Shown: piece after piece, positions 9,106-18,157 of the stretch
Layout: every line of letters begins with the position of its first letter
Position numbering within the stretch: position 1 is the stretch's first letter
NCBI GenBank assembly: GCA_030706745.1
Contig: JAUZNX010000001.1
Coordinates: 248,001-312,000 of the forward strand
Source: Bacteroidota bacterium
Lineage (GTDB): Bacteria > Bacteroidota > Ignavibacteria > Palsa-1295
Length of the DNA stretch: 64,000 nucleotides
Reading direction: 5' to 3'
The notes under the pieces: generated by a model
Databases searched by the model: none
What the model saw: only the letters and a program-made list of their open reading frames with translations
Told to the model about the DNA's origin: nothing
Program-made: the position numbers and the translations under genes

Positions 9106-10035
9106 GTGAATAGCCAAAGCTTATTTGACGAAGTTAGACTTCTTGCGACAGAACAGCGCAACCCTGATTCGCTAAAGTTGGATGAAATGAGCACTGAAGA
9201 AGTGCTCAGACTGATTAATAGGGAAGACGCGAAAGTCGCGAAGGCTGTTGAGAGCGAAATTCCGCACATCACCGCAGTCGTGGATGAATTGGTGAGGCGC
9301 TTCAAACGTGGCGGGAAGTTGTTTTACGTTGGAGCAGGCACGAGCGGGCGAATGGGGGTGGTCGATGCCGCAGAATGTCCTCCAACGTTCGGAACGCCCC
9401 GGGACCAGATTGAAGCCATCATCGCTGGTGGCCATCTGGCCGTCTTTCAAGCACAGGAAGGCGCCGAAGACAGACCCGAATTCGGCGCACACGCAATCCA
9501 GCAAGCTGGCGCCGCCGACACCGATATGGTAATCGGTATCGCGGCAAGCAAGCGTACTCCATTCGTTCTTGGGGCTCTTGAACGCGGCTTTACGCTCAAT
9601 GCCTATACGGTTTTGCTCACCACGAATCCCCGCGAATCGGTAGGGTATCCTTATTTGAGCGAGACTATTTGTCCCGTCGTCGGACCTGAAGTGCTTATGG
9701 GCTCAACCCGCATGAAGTCTGCTCTTGCGCAAAAGATGGTCCTCACGATGATCACGACAACCGCGATGGTCCGCATGGGGAAGGTGTATCAGAACATGAT
9801 GGTCGATCTGCAGCTTACAAACAGGAAGTTGGAGGAGCGCGCAAAACGAATCGTTATGATTGCCACCGACTGCGATTACGAGCAGGCGAAAGAACTGCTG
9901 GAGCAAAGCGGCGGACACGTCAAGAGTGCGATCATCATGAGAATCGCTGGCTCCAACAAAGCAGAAGCTGACAGAGTACTTGCGGAGTCGGATGGATTCG
10001 TCAAGCGAGCGATTGAGAAGCTCCGCTCCAAGTGA
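9106..10035 (+). CDS. murQ: N-acetylmuramic acid 6-phosphate etherase MurQ
   Basis: MurQ cleaves the lactyl ether of MurNAc-6-phosphate to give GlcNAc-6-phosphate in cytoplasmic peptidoglycan recycling. The 309-residue SIS-domain protein has the phosphosugar-binding motif GAGTSGRMG, then DAAECPPTFGTP and the later block GPEVLMGSTRMKSALAQKM, all characteristic. A GTG start at 9106 gives an N-terminus that aligns with the family (SLFDEVRLLATEQRNPDS). No recycling partner such as murK, anmK or nagZ is next to it. The 45-bp gap after mnmG is pyrimidine-rich with no clear ribosome binding site. Confidence 0.95.
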   Translation: MNSQSLFDEVRLLATEQRNPDSLKLDEMSTEEVLRLINREDAKVAKAVESEIPHITAVVDELVRRFKRGGKLFYVGAGTSGRMGVVDAAECPPTFGTPRDQIEAIIAGGHLAVFQAQEGAEDRPEFGAHAIQQAGAADTDMVIGIAASKRTPFVLGALERGFTLNAYTVLLTTNPRESVGYPYLSETICPVVGPEVLMGSTRMKSALAQKMVLTMITTTAMVRMGKVYQNMMVDLQLTNRKLEERAKRIVMIATDCDYEQAKELLEQSGGHVKSAIIMRIAGSNKAEADRVLAESDGFVKRAIEKLRSK

Positions 10036-10047
10036 CACGCCTGTCGC

Positions 10048-10689
10048 TCACGGGACGTTGATCCCATGCTGAAATTCCTCACGACGTGCTTCCCACTCTT
10101 CGAGCGTGATCGCAAAGACATGGGTATCCTGCCATTTCCCTCCAAGGAACAGTGCTCGCTGAACCGTGCCTTCACGTCGAAGACCAAGCTTCTCAGGAAT
10201 CCGAAGACTCGCCAGATTATCTACACCTATCCAGAGTGATGCGCGGTGTAGCTTCAAATGCTCGAATGCGAATGTGAGTGCAAGCTTCGTGGCTTCAGTT
10301 GCATATCCCTGACCGATATAAGACTTGCCGATCCAGTATCCAATAAAACAGGATTGCAGGACACCACGCACCAGATTAGTCAAGCCGATTTGCCCGACAA
10401 TCGCATTGGGTGGCTCGGTATCTTTTGCGTAAATGAAAAACCGGTAGTCCGTCCCTTCATCCCACTTCTCGAGCGCGGCCATGATATAATCGCGTGCATA
10501 CCTCCGCGCCTTATCGGCATAAGCCTCTGGTGGAGTAGGAGGTGACCATGCATCGAGATGGCCGACAAAAGAATCGGCAAAGAGGGCGGAGTATTCATCG
10601 GCGTCTGAAACATGAATCTTTCGGATCGTCAGACGTGGTGATGCGAGCGAAGTAGGCACCCGCACGGGCGGGCGATAGAAATCGAGCAT
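10048..10689 (-). CDS. GNAT-family N-acetyltransferase (RimJ/RimL type)
   Basis: A 213-residue acetyl-CoA-dependent acetyltransferase. The segment LTIRKIHVSDADEYSALF near the N-terminus, GYWIGKSYIGQGYATEA (acetyl-CoA-binding motif A) and the closing NLASLRIPEKLGLRREGTV (the usual N-x-x-S-x-x-x-x-E-K-x-G-F/L block) are typical of RimJ/RimL ribosomal-protein or small-molecule acetylases. The substrate is unknown. The start codon overlaps the stop of the upstream peroxiredoxin gene by one base (TAATG), indicating translational coupling. Confidence 0.88.
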   Translation of the reverse strand: MLDFYRPPVRVPTSLASPRLTIRKIHVSDADEYSALFADSFVGHLDAWSPPTPPEAYADKARRYARDYIMAALEKWDEGTDYRFFIYAKDTEPPNAIVGQIGLTNLVRGVLQSCFIGYWIGKSYIGQGYATEATKLALTFAFEHLKLHRASLWIGVDNLASLRIPEKLGLRREGTVQRALFLGGKWQDTHVFAITLEEWEARREEFQHGINVP

Positions 10690-11150
10690 TACAGTGCGGC
10701 AAGTGCCTCCAAGACTTCATCGACATGGCCGGTCACTTTCACCTTCGGGAAGATTTTCGCGATCTTCCCTTTCTTATCAATCACGAATGTCGTCCGCTCA
10801 ACACCGATATATTTCCGGCCATACATGGATTTCTCCTTCCACACGCCGTAGTCGTTCACGATCTTCTTGTCCTCATCGGCAAGAAGCGTGAAGGGCAGCT
10901 CGTACTTCTCCTTGAACTTCCCATGGCTCTTCTCACTATCGGGACTCACGCCGAGCACGACGGCATCCTTCCGCTCGACACGCGCGAAGTTATCGCGGAA
11001 GTCACATGCTTCTCTCGTGCAACCGGAAGTCATGTCCTTTGGATAGAAATAGAGTACGACGTTCTTGCCGCGAAAGTCGTTGAGTGAGATGGTGTTGCCC
11101 GCATCATCTTTCGCAGTTATCTCAGGAGCCTTGTCACCTTCTTTAAGCAT
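10689..11150 (-). CDS. bcp: Thioredoxin-dependent thiol peroxidase (Bcp/PrxQ peroxiredoxin)
   Basis: This cytoplasmic enzyme reduces hydrogen peroxide and organic hydroperoxides using thioredoxin. The 153-residue sequence has the Bcp signature YPKDMTSGCTREACDFRD. Cys44 is the likely peroxidatic cysteine and Cys49 the resolving one, with Pro37 and Thr41 completing the active site. The family usually has TPGCT; here it is TSGCT, a mild variation. The gene ends on the GNAT start codon and begins 3 bp after the lipoprotein gene stops, so 12413 to 10048 looks like one transcript. Confidence 0.95.
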   Translation of the reverse strand: MLKEGDKAPEITAKDDAGNTISLNDFRGKNVVLYFYPKDMTSGCTREACDFRDNFARVERKDAVVLGVSPDSEKSHGKFKEKYELPFTLLADEDKKIVNDYGVWKEKSMYGRKYIGVERTTFVIDKKGKIAKIFPKVKVTGHVDEVLEALAAL

Positions 11151-11152
11151 CG

Positions 11153-11644
11153 CTATTTGAAATTAACCTTCGTTTCACCCTTTGTCACGACAGCTACGCG
11201 CCATGGTTTGCCGCGCTGATGCACCATCCAGAAGAATGCGGCATCCTCGCTCGGGTCTTTCGGTTTCACTTTGACCATTCCCGTCTCCTCGATCTCAGTC
11301 GTGTCGATCAATGCGCCTTGCAGGTCAGGCTTCAAATCGCGCTCGACATCCGCCGAGCTCGTGCCGCTAAAATGGCCTTCTTTGTAATCGTAAAACGTGC
11401 CGAACCAGATTCGCATGTCATGGCCGACGTATGCGTTATCGAAATACTCTTTGAATTTCGCAGTCGCGATCATGGAGTCGCGACCCGTCTGATCGTTTCG
11501 CACAACGGCTTCCGAAAACTTTCGGGCAGCTCCGATTTCATCTGAAGCGCCGCGATCGCAGCCGGCCAGAATTGGGAGGACTGAACTAAGTGCGAGCGTC
11601 GTGCCGCAAATCGACGCCAACCAGCGTTCGTTTTTCTTTGACAT
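11153..11644 (-). CDS. Predicted lipoprotein of unknown function
   Basis: The start at 11644 yields a 163-residue protein with a lipoprotein signal peptide: MSKKNERW, a hydrophobic stretch, and the lipobox LAGC, making the cysteine the probable lipidated residue. The mature part contains no domain I recognise; it is acidic and basic mixed and ends in an MVHQRGKPWRVAVVTKG segment resembling the beta strand of NTF2-like or DUF4878-type lipoproteins. The frame is open to 11755, but that extension is not signal-like. The start lies 59 bp inside the 3' end of the upstream gene. Confidence 0.75.
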   Translation of the reverse strand: MSKKNERWLASICGTTLALSSVLPILAGCDRGASDEIGAARKFSEAVVRNDQTGRDSMIATAKFKEYFDNAYVGHDMRIWFGTFYDYKEGHFSGTSSADVERDLKPDLQGALIDTTEIEETGMVKVKPKDPSEDAAFFWMVHQRGKPWRVAVVTKGETKVNFK

Positions 11645-12413
11645 AAAGTAAAATATTGTGGGAGACAAAGAAATTTTCCGGGAGCGGTAAGGGAGTTTCG
11701 GCCTGTATGGTTTCGCGAAAGACAAGTCGGCCCTTTTTGAAGATGATGAGTTCATTCATTAGGAGCTTAGTATCCGGGTGATCGCCGATTCTATGCAATC
11801 CATAGATTTCATAGAAACCATGCCGCAGGACATCAATCGGCCCTCGAATGTCCTCGACCTTGATCGCTGATCTTAGTGCGATTGGTATCTCCTGAATCGG
11901 GTCCGCAAAAAAGGTATCAGGCAACTCATCACCCTCCGGGAAGATCGGCTGTTCCACGCCAAAATCCTGCACGATCTCACCGGTCATCGCATCGAGAGCA
12001 CAATACTCACGATGGGTGAAGCCCTGACGCATCACAAGCACACGGTTTAGGGTGGTGCCGAGAATCGAAAAATCCGGCTGATGCCAGCGTATATTCCCGG
12101 TGTGCAGATCAATCGCAATAATGCCCTTTGGCTCCGGGAGGTCCGGCTTCCGAAAAGTCTGTACGAAAAGAGTGTCGTTCGTCACACGATCCGAATTGAA
12201 CCACCAGGCCTCACCAAGCGTGATGCCTCGCCAGAGCACTCGCCCAGTCAGTACTTCGATGGCAAACAGCGAGCCGGTCTTCGACTCAATATTGCGCTCT
12301 TCGCCTGTCAGGATGCCGCTGCTGCTGATCAACAGTTTCCAAAAGATCGTGTTATCATTTGAGGATTCCAGGGACCATAAAGGTTTAAGGATTCGACGGA
12401 AACCGAGGTGCAT
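11586..12413 (-). CDS. PQQ-like beta-propeller protein of unknown function
   Basis: A protein of about 275 residues (ATG at 12413; frame open to 12491) with repeated beta-propeller blades: LFAIEVLTGRVLWRG, IIAIDLHTGNIRWHQP, YCALDAMTGEIV. This AID-x-x-TG-x-x-W pattern is typical of PQQ-like repeats as in quinoprotein and BamB folds. It resembles DUF4905-type proteins of Bacteroidota, but that assignment is tentative. No signal peptide is evident, so a cytoplasmic location is likely. Its 3' end overlaps the downstream lipoprotein start by 59 bp in another frame. Confidence 0.7.
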   Translation of the reverse strand: MHLGFRRILKPLWSLESSNDNTIFWKLLISSSGILTGEERNIESKTGSLFAIEVLTGRVLWRGITLGEAWWFNSDRVTNDTLFVQTFRKPDLPEPKGIIAIDLHTGNIRWHQPDFSILGTTLNRVLVMRQGFTHREYCALDAMTGEIVQDFGVEQPIFPEGDELPDTFFADPIQEIPIALRSAIKVEDIRGPIDVLRHGFYEIYGLHRIGDHPDTKLLMNELIIFKKGRLVFRETIQAETPLPLPENFFVSHNILLYVKEKRTLVGVDLRHDART

Positions 12414-12522
12414 CACTACAAATTTACCTCGCACGGAGGTCACAGTTTGAATTTCGTCGTAATTTTGTAGTGCCCCGCATCCATAACTCATTGCCAGTTA
12501 CTCGTTACTCATCCACTATTCA

Positions 12523-13848
12523 ATGCGAATTCTTGTCCTTGGCGGCGGCGCCCGTGAACACGCGATCGCGTGGAAGCTCAATCAATCCGAGGCACTCGGC
12601 GGTCGTGTTCAGAAAATTTTCTGCGCGCCCGGCAATGCCGGCATCGCGCAAGTTGCTGAACTCGTCGAAATCATTCCGACCGATGCAAAGGCCGTCGTGG
12701 GCTTCGCAATGCGCGAGCGTATCGATCTCGTCGTCATCGGTCCTGAAGGTCCGCTCGCGATGGGTGTGGCCGATGCGCTGGATAAAGAGCGCATCCCGGT
12801 GTTCGGTCCTCGACGCAATGCAGCATTGCTCGAAAGTTCGAAGGCCTTTGCCAAGGACTTCATGCATCGCCATGGCATTCCGACCGCGCGCTATGCCGTG
12901 TTTTCGTTCGAGGAGCAGGTGGAATGCCGCGCCTTTTTGCGGCATGTGAACTATCCCGCTGTCATCAAGGCCGATGGACTTGCCGCCGGCAAAGGTGTGA
13001 TGATCTGCGAGACGGAAGCCGAAGCCACGCACGCACTCGATGAAGTCTTTACGCATCGCATCTTCGGCGAAGCCGGCTCGAGAATCGTCGTCGAGGAATT
13101 CATGCATGGCGAAGAGGCGAGTGTCTTTGCCATCACCGATGGTGCCGATTACGATGTGCTTGCACCGGCGCAGGACCACAAACGGATTCTCGATGGCGAT
13201 CGCGGCAAGAACACTGGCGGCATGGGCGCGTACGCTCCCGCGCCAATCGTCACCGAAGAGATCATGGAGCAGGTCAAGCGAGAGATCATCGAGCCAACAC
13301 TCAAAGGGCTTGCGAGCGAGAGCCGCCTCTACCGCGGGGTACTCTATGTTGGTCTCATGATTGCCAATGGCCGCGCGCGCGTCGTCGAGTTCAACGTCCG
13401 CTTTGGCGATCCCGAAGCAGAAGTTGTGATTCCACTCATCGATGGCGATCTCGCGGAGATTCTACTTGCCGCAGCGGAAGGCCGCCTCAAGGATGTCCTG
13501 CCGATCAAGCAATTTCCGGCGAGTGCGGTTACGGTCGTAATGGCAAGCCAGGGTTATCCTGAGAGCTATCAGACCGGCGAAGTCATCAGCGGACTTGAAG
13601 ACTTCACACAAAAGCGCGAGATCGATGAGGGCACCGTCGTCTTCCACGGCGCGACTAAAGTCGATGATCGAGGGCGCTTTCTCACAAGTGGCGGACGTGT
13701 GTTGGCAGTGACCGCCGTCGGCTACGAAGATGATCTTCGCAAAACCATCTCGCAAGCATACAATGCCGTCTCGCAAATCAGCTTCAACGGGGCATATTAC
13801 CGGAGCGATATCGGAGCGAAAGCACTACGGGCGGAAGCGGCTGTCTGA
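12523..13848 (+). CDS. purD: Phosphoribosylamine-glycine ligase PurD
   Basis: PurD (GAR synthetase) catalyses the ATP-dependent joining of glycine to phosphoribosylamine in purine synthesis. The 441-residue protein starts MRILVLGGGAREHAIAWKL. It contains the ATP-grasp blocks PAVIKADGLAAGKGV, DHKRILDGDRGKNTGGMGAY and NVRFGDPEAEVV. Length is usual. purC lies 8.6 kb away on the other strand, so purine genes are scattered. The gene is divergent from the 12413 gene with about 110 bp between. Confidence 0.96.
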   Translation: MRILVLGGGAREHAIAWKLNQSEALGGRVQKIFCAPGNAGIAQVAELVEIIPTDAKAVVGFAMRERIDLVVIGPEGPLAMGVADALDKERIPVFGPRRNAALLESSKAFAKDFMHRHGIPTARYAVFSFEEQVECRAFLRHVNYPAVIKADGLAAGKGVMICETEAEATHALDEVFTHRIFGEAGSRIVVEEFMHGEEASVFAITDGADYDVLAPAQDHKRILDGDRGKNTGGMGAYAPAPIVTEEIMEQVKREIIEPTLKGLASESRLYRGVLYVGLMIANGRARVVEFNVRFGDPEAEVVIPLIDGDLAEILLAAAEGRLKDVLPIKQFPASAVTVVMASQGYPESYQTGEVISGLEDFTQKREIDEGTVVFHGATKVDDRGRFLTSGGRVLAVTAVGYEDDLRKTISQAYNAVSQISFNGAYYRSDIGAKALRAEAAV

Positions 13849-14179
13849 ACCTGGGTTTTTGGGATTAGTGAGATTATTGCGATACGCGCTCCGCCGCCTG
13901 TAACAAACTCGCAAAACGGCGATTGTTACTACCGGCGGCCGGCTCCGGGTAAACGTGTTGGTTGGTTCATCATACGTGTTACTACAGTCCATTCCGGGCC
14001 GGGCGCCAAAACTTTCTGCTATTTTCCCCGGCAGCTTCATCCTCACTCGCATCGTGGCCTTCGCGCTGGATAGAACGGCGCGCCATAATTCATTCATGAA
14101 CAGTGCCGATTCTGAGCCGGTCCGAAAGAATTCTGAAGATATTTTTGTAACCGGAGGCACCCTCGAGCGTTTTAGATAC
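13849..14179. other. Gene-free spacer between purD and the T9SS gene at 14180
   Basis: This stretch of 331 bp has open frames, but none has a signal peptide, recognisable motif or credible ribosome binding site. A purine-rich GGAGG at about 14152 lies too far from the ATG at 14180 to be its binding site. I see no terminator or repeat. Confidence 0.5.
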
Positions 14180-15436
14180 ATGAGACACTTCCATTCGACC
14201 AACATCGCGTTCATTGGTTTCCTGATCTCCTCGGCCGCTGCGAGCCAAACAATTTCTGTGAGTCCGATCGCACGACTCGCTTATTGCACGGGTGACACCG
14301 TGCGGGTTGCTTACACAGCGACAGGGCCGTTCAACACTGGCAATCATTTTTATGCCGAGCTTTCCGATTCATCGGGATCGTTTGGGAGCTTTACATCAAG
14401 CGCCGCGCAAAGTTCGGCAATGAGCGGCACGTTGTCGATTCCAGTTACTGGCCCTGGTACCCACTATCGCGTTCGAGTTGCCGCGAGCGCGCCGTATGCC
14501 ATCTCACCCGATAATGGCGTCAACATTACGGCTTCGACGCTTAAATTCGGTGGTACCTTCTGTGACGCTCCCCACAGGCTTCAAGTCTATGCGTCATCAT
14601 ATCCTGGCGGCGCGCAGAGTATTCCGGTCACGCTTGGATTCACGGGTCAGAGCATTACAATCGACGGGGGCTATTCAAACGATCCTGGTCTGACTTATTC
14701 CTGGCAATTCGAATCCGATGCTACCGTGGACACTTCGTTTCAGTATGCGCCGAGAGTGGTTCATAGCACAAGCGGACTAAAACGCGCGACGCTGGTCAAC
14801 TCCAATGCATCGGGATGCTCGATCGTGTGGCCGTTCTGGTATGTGGTTGTGGATTGCAGGCCGACGATCCCACGAAACGCGCATGTGGTGACCGGAACAG
14901 AATCCGGTTCGGATTCCATTCTTTGGATTCAGGCCGGCGGCAATTACGAAATCAACACGCTGAGTCACCACGCGCTTGTTTTCGTTGAACCCGGAGGTGT
15001 CCTCACTGCGCTCGGAGGGTACGGGCAGTGCTATATCAAGGCCGGCGGTTCCGTTGTTCGCTCGCAGACGCCACAAGGCTTGACAGGGCTGACGGCAATC
15101 ATCACTCCCGGCGTCACGCTCACGAGAGCGAATACGAACATCTTCGATACATTTTATTGTCCCACGCTCGATTTTGACTATTCTCTCGCCGGGGTCGATG
15201 ACCCGCATGTGAACCCTGGGCTCACAATGCATCAAGTTGGAGACCGGCTTCTTGTTAACGCGGATGCAGAATCAATCGCGGTTCGTGTTGCGAATGTCCT
15301 CGGAGGAGAAGTTCTTGCAATGGAAGGCGAGAGAGAACTCGACCTGGATCTCTCATCGCTTCCTGCCGGGCTCTACATAGCGGTCGCACAAGCTGGCCGG
15401 GAGCGTCAGGTGGGGCGAGTGCTTATTACGCACTAA
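14180..15436 (+). CDS. Secreted T9SS-sorted protein of unknown function
   Basis: The 418-residue protein starts at the ATG at 14180, giving a clean signal peptide (NIAFIGFLISSAAASQ). The frame is open to 13955 without signal features. The mature protein begins with an Ig-like segment (YCTGDTVRVAYTATGPFNTGN) found in other secreted Bacteroidota proteins. A later part (NHALVFVEPGGVLTALGG-like) resembles a short beta-helix, and the tail (VRVANVLGGEVLAM ... LSSLPAGLYIAVAQ ... VLITH) fits a T9SS type-A sorting domain. Function is unknown. It converges with the htrA gene, the stop codons being 1 bp apart. Confidence 0.8.
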   Translation: MRHFHSTNIAFIGFLISSAAASQTISVSPIARLAYCTGDTVRVAYTATGPFNTGNHFYAELSDSSGSFGSFTSSAAQSSAMSGTLSIPVTGPGTHYRVRVAASAPYAISPDNGVNITASTLKFGGTFCDAPHRLQVYASSYPGGAQSIPVTLGFTGQSITIDGGYSNDPGLTYSWQFESDATVDTSFQYAPRVVHSTSGLKRATLVNSNASGCSIVWPFWYVVVDCRPTIPRNAHVVTGTESGSDSILWIQAGGNYEINTLSHHALVFVEPGGVLTALGGYGQCYIKAGGSVVRSQTPQGLTGLTAIITPGVTLTRANTNIFDTFYCPTLDFDYSLAGVDDPHVNPGLTMHQVGDRLLVNADAESIAVRVANVLGGEVLAMEGERELDLDLSSLPAGLYIAVAQAGRERQVGRVLITH

Positions 15437-15437
15437 C

Positions 15438-16658
15438 CTATTTCCCCGGCAACCGCACGCTAACCGCAACTGAGCGGTCATCGCGCAGTACGTGAAAGAC
15501 GACGACATCGCCGACTTCATGGTCGAGTAATGCGCTTTGGAGTTGATCGGTACTGCGGATCTTCTCCTTATCCAGGGCAACGACCAAGTCGCCAGCCTGG
15601 ATGCCGGCTTTATCGGCGATGCCACCACGATTGAGCGCCATCACGACCACACCGATATCGCTCGTGAGATTGTAATAGTCTTTTATCTGCGGCGTCACAT
15701 CCTGCGCCTGCATCCCAAGCTTTCCAAGATCGATATTGCGATCGAGTTTGTCGCCAGAGCGCAACCGATCGACGACCTCTTTGATCTTATTAATCGGAAT
15801 TGCAAAGCCAAGCCCGATCGATCCCGCGCCTTCATTGCTCTGCGCCGTCGAACGAATGACTGAGTTCATTCCGATGACATCACCATTCGCGTTGAGCAGC
15901 GGACCGCCGGAGTTTCCGCTCGAGATCGCCGCATCGGTTTGGATCATGTCGCGGTAGTTGCGCCCATTCTCCAAGCCCAGATTTACTCCGGTGTTACTAA
16001 TCACGCCGACCGTCACCGTTGGTTTATCGTTGATCGAAAACAGTCCGAACGGATTACCCATCGCAATGGCCCATTCGCCGACATCGAGATCGCCCGAGTT
16101 GCCAAGCTTCAGATACGGCAAGTTGGATTTGCCTTCGATCTTGAGCAGGGAAATATCATCGTTATGGTCGGTGCCGATAAGCTTTGCATCGTATTCCGAG
16201 CCATCGGTTGTGGTCACGATTATTTTGGAGGCATTGCCGGCAACGTGATCGTTCGTCAAGATGTAGCCATCGGCCGAGATGATAAAGCCGGAGCCCAGCG
16301 CCTTGACTTCATACTTCTGAGTATGGACACCGCCACGACTTTGGCCCCCATAATCCGGGAAGAATTGCCGGAAAAACGGATCGTTACCGAAGGCGCTGAA
16401 CGGGTCCCATTCCCGATATTGCTGTTCGTGGATCTCCGTGACATTGATCCCGACGACAGCAGGGCTTGCCTTCGCGACAGCGACTGTGATCGCGTTGCGC
16501 CGACCACCACTTACGGACTGATTAATCGAATCGCGGTTCGGTCCATGCTGATCGACGGAATAGACTGGGGTCGCGCCGTTCCGATTGCAGGAGGCAAGCG
16601 GCGTCGCAAGTGAAAAAAGGCTGAGAATATGAATGAGTAAGATTTGCATGCGTCTCAT
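15438..16658 (-). CDS. htrA: HtrA/Deg-family serine protease, probable lipoprotein
   Basis: An envelope quality-control protease of 406 residues. The N-terminus has a hydrophobic stretch and lipobox LASC (Cys24), so membrane anchoring by lipid is likely. The trypsin-like domain carries the triad His138 (ILTNDHVAG), Asp168 (DHNDDISLLKI) and Ser250 (SSGNSGGPL). Only one PDZ domain follows (about 310-400, with GGIADKAGIQAGDLVVALD), as in DegS-type proteins rather than the two of DegP. Such proteases degrade misfolded periplasmic proteins, relevant here because many large secreted proteins are encoded nearby. Confidence 0.94.
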   Translation of the reverse strand: MRRMQILLIHILSLFSLATPLASCNRNGATPVYSVDQHGPNRDSINQSVSGGRRNAITVAVAKASPAVVGINVTEIHEQQYREWDPFSAFGNDPFFRQFFPDYGGQSRGGVHTQKYEVKALGSGFIISADGYILTNDHVAGNASKIIVTTTDGSEYDAKLIGTDHNDDISLLKIEGKSNLPYLKLGNSGDLDVGEWAIAMGNPFGLFSINDKPTVTVGVISNTGVNLGLENGRNYRDMIQTDAAISSGNSGGPLLNANGDVIGMNSVIRSTAQSNEGAGSIGLGFAIPINKIKEVVDRLRSGDKLDRNIDLGKLGMQAQDVTPQIKDYYNLTSDIGVVVMALNRGGIADKAGIQAGDLVVALDKEKIRSTDQLQSALLDHEVGDVVVFHVLRDDRSVAVSVRLPGK

Positions 16659-16703
16659 ATTACCGAATCAGCGGCTCAGAGGCCGCCGAAAAGCAAACGG
16701 ATT

Positions 16704-17354
16704 TTATTCGCCTGAGTTTCGCACCCCGATCAGCTCAAGAAACGGCCCGATGTGTCGCGACAGAATGATTAACAGGACCACCGATAGCGAGAGGAAAACC
16801 TGCGTACCGTGATCGGAGAGACCGGAAAATGGAAGCGTCGTTCGGCCAAGGAAGTCGGCTGGTAGCCCCAAGACCACTGCCAGCGCCAGGCCGGTTGCCA
16901 AAATGGAAGCGAACCGAATATCGGGTTTGATGCGCTTGCCGATCATATACGTCACGCACCAAAGAAAGACCGCACCCGGGTTCACAAGCAGCAGTGCGCC
17001 CGTAGCGGTCGCGAGTCCGCGTCCGCCCCGAAAGCCGAGCCAGACCGGATAGCAGTGCCCGAGTATCAGAGCGGGCAGGAGCACAACCAACGGAGCGGAC
17101 AGGCCGAGCAGTTCGAACACCGCCACGGGAAGAAATCCCTTCAGCATATCGAGTACGAGCACGGTCCTGGCAATGGTTCTCTGGCCTGTGACCTGTAATG
17201 TATTCGCTGCGCCGACATTGCCCGTACCGTACTTTCGGATATCCATTCCCGTCCGGCGCTTCGTAACAATGTAAGCGAACGGAATCGAACCGATCATGTA
17301 GCCCGTAAGGCCACCGAGTAGTAAAGACTGGGGCGAAAGTACCAAGTCTGTCAC
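16704..17354 (-). CDS. plsY: Glycerol-3-phosphate acyltransferase PlsY
   Basis: PlsY moves an acyl group from acyl-phosphate to glycerol-3-phosphate, the first step of phospholipid synthesis, in the inner membrane. The 216-residue protein has several hydrophobic segments and the three family motifs: GSIPFAYIVTK, KYGTGNVGAANT and GHCYPVWLGFRGGRGLAT. The normal pattern GSGNxGATN is here GTGNVGAANT, a conservative change. Neither plsX nor plsC is nearby. Confidence 0.95.
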   Translation of the reverse strand: MTDLVLSPQSLLLGGLTGYMIGSIPFAYIVTKRRTGMDIRKYGTGNVGAANTLQVTGQRTIARTVLVLDMLKGFLPVAVFELLGLSAPLVVLLPALILGHCYPVWLGFRGGRGLATATGALLLVNPGAVFLWCVTYMIGKRIKPDIRFASILATGLALAVVLGLPADFLGRTTLPFSGLSDHGTQVFLSLSVVLLIILSRHIGPFLELIGVRNSGE

Positions 17355-17454
17355 GCTGAAGAAACGAGTATTGTATAACGATTTATAGAGAGCCCGGCAA
17401 TCAGAAAAAGGTAACGGAATCCGCCTGCCACTCGTTACCCGTTACTCACAATCA

Positions 17455-18150
17455 ATGGCTGACGCACGTAAACTCCATCGCTTCGCCACGCTCGATCACG
17501 ATCGCGAGCGGCGGCAGGGCTTTCCCGAAGTGATTTATTCTGAGGGCAAGACTGCATATGAAGTCGCTGCTATCGCCGAAAGTATTTACGAGCGCAGTGG
17601 GCGCATGCTTGCAACCCGCGCAACTCTGGAGCAATTCAACGCAGTAAAAGAGAAGGTGCCAGCGAGCGCATACAACGAGCGCGCGCGAGCAGTCTATGCG
17701 TTGCCTGATCCAGCCACGGTTTCCCCGTCACTCCAGGCCGCGACGATCGCCGTGATCGCCGCAGGCACGAGCGATCAGCCAGTAAGCGAAGAAGCGGCAA
17801 TCACGCTCGAAGTCGCCGGCATCGGGCATGTCGAACGCATCTACGATGTCGGTGTCGCTGGCATTCATCGGCTGCTGGAGCGAACGAATGATTTCGGCAG
17901 AGCTCAGACGATTATTGTTTGTGCCGGTATGGAAGGAGCGCTTCCTTCCGTTGTTGGTGGTCTGGTTCGTGTCCCGGTGATTGCGGTACCGACCAGTGTT
18001 GGATACGGCGCGAGCTTTGGTGGCGTAGCGGCGCTGCTGGGCATGCTAAACTCATGCGCGTCGGGGATTACGGTCGTGAATATCGATAACGGATTTGGCG
18101 CAGCGATGGCTGCCATACGAATCCTCGGGGCGATAACGAACGGAGAATGA
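17455..18150 (+). CDS. larB: Nickel-pincer cofactor biosynthesis protein LarB
   Basis: LarB carboxylates and hydrolyses nicotinic acid adenine dinucleotide at the start of nickel-pincer nucleotide synthesis, the cofactor of lactate racemase LarA and relatives. The 231-residue protein begins with the family pattern ARKLHRFATLDHDRERRQGFPEVIY. It ends in an AIR-carboxylase (PurE-like) domain: VVCAGMEGALPSVVGGLV-type segment, PVIAVPTSVGYGASFGG and VVNIDNGFGAA. larA, larC and larE are not in the window. suhB follows after 7 bp, suggesting cotranscription. Confidence 0.93.
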   Translation: MADARKLHRFATLDHDRERRQGFPEVIYSEGKTAYEVAAIAESIYERSGRMLATRATLEQFNAVKEKVPASAYNERARAVYALPDPATVSPSLQAATIAVIAAGTSDQPVSEEAAITLEVAGIGHVERIYDVGVAGIHRLLERTNDFGRAQTIIVCAGMEGALPSVVGGLVRVPVIAVPTSVGYGASFGGVAALLGMLNSCASGITVVNIDNGFGAAMAAIRILGAITNGE

Positions 18151-18157
18151 TGCGGTA

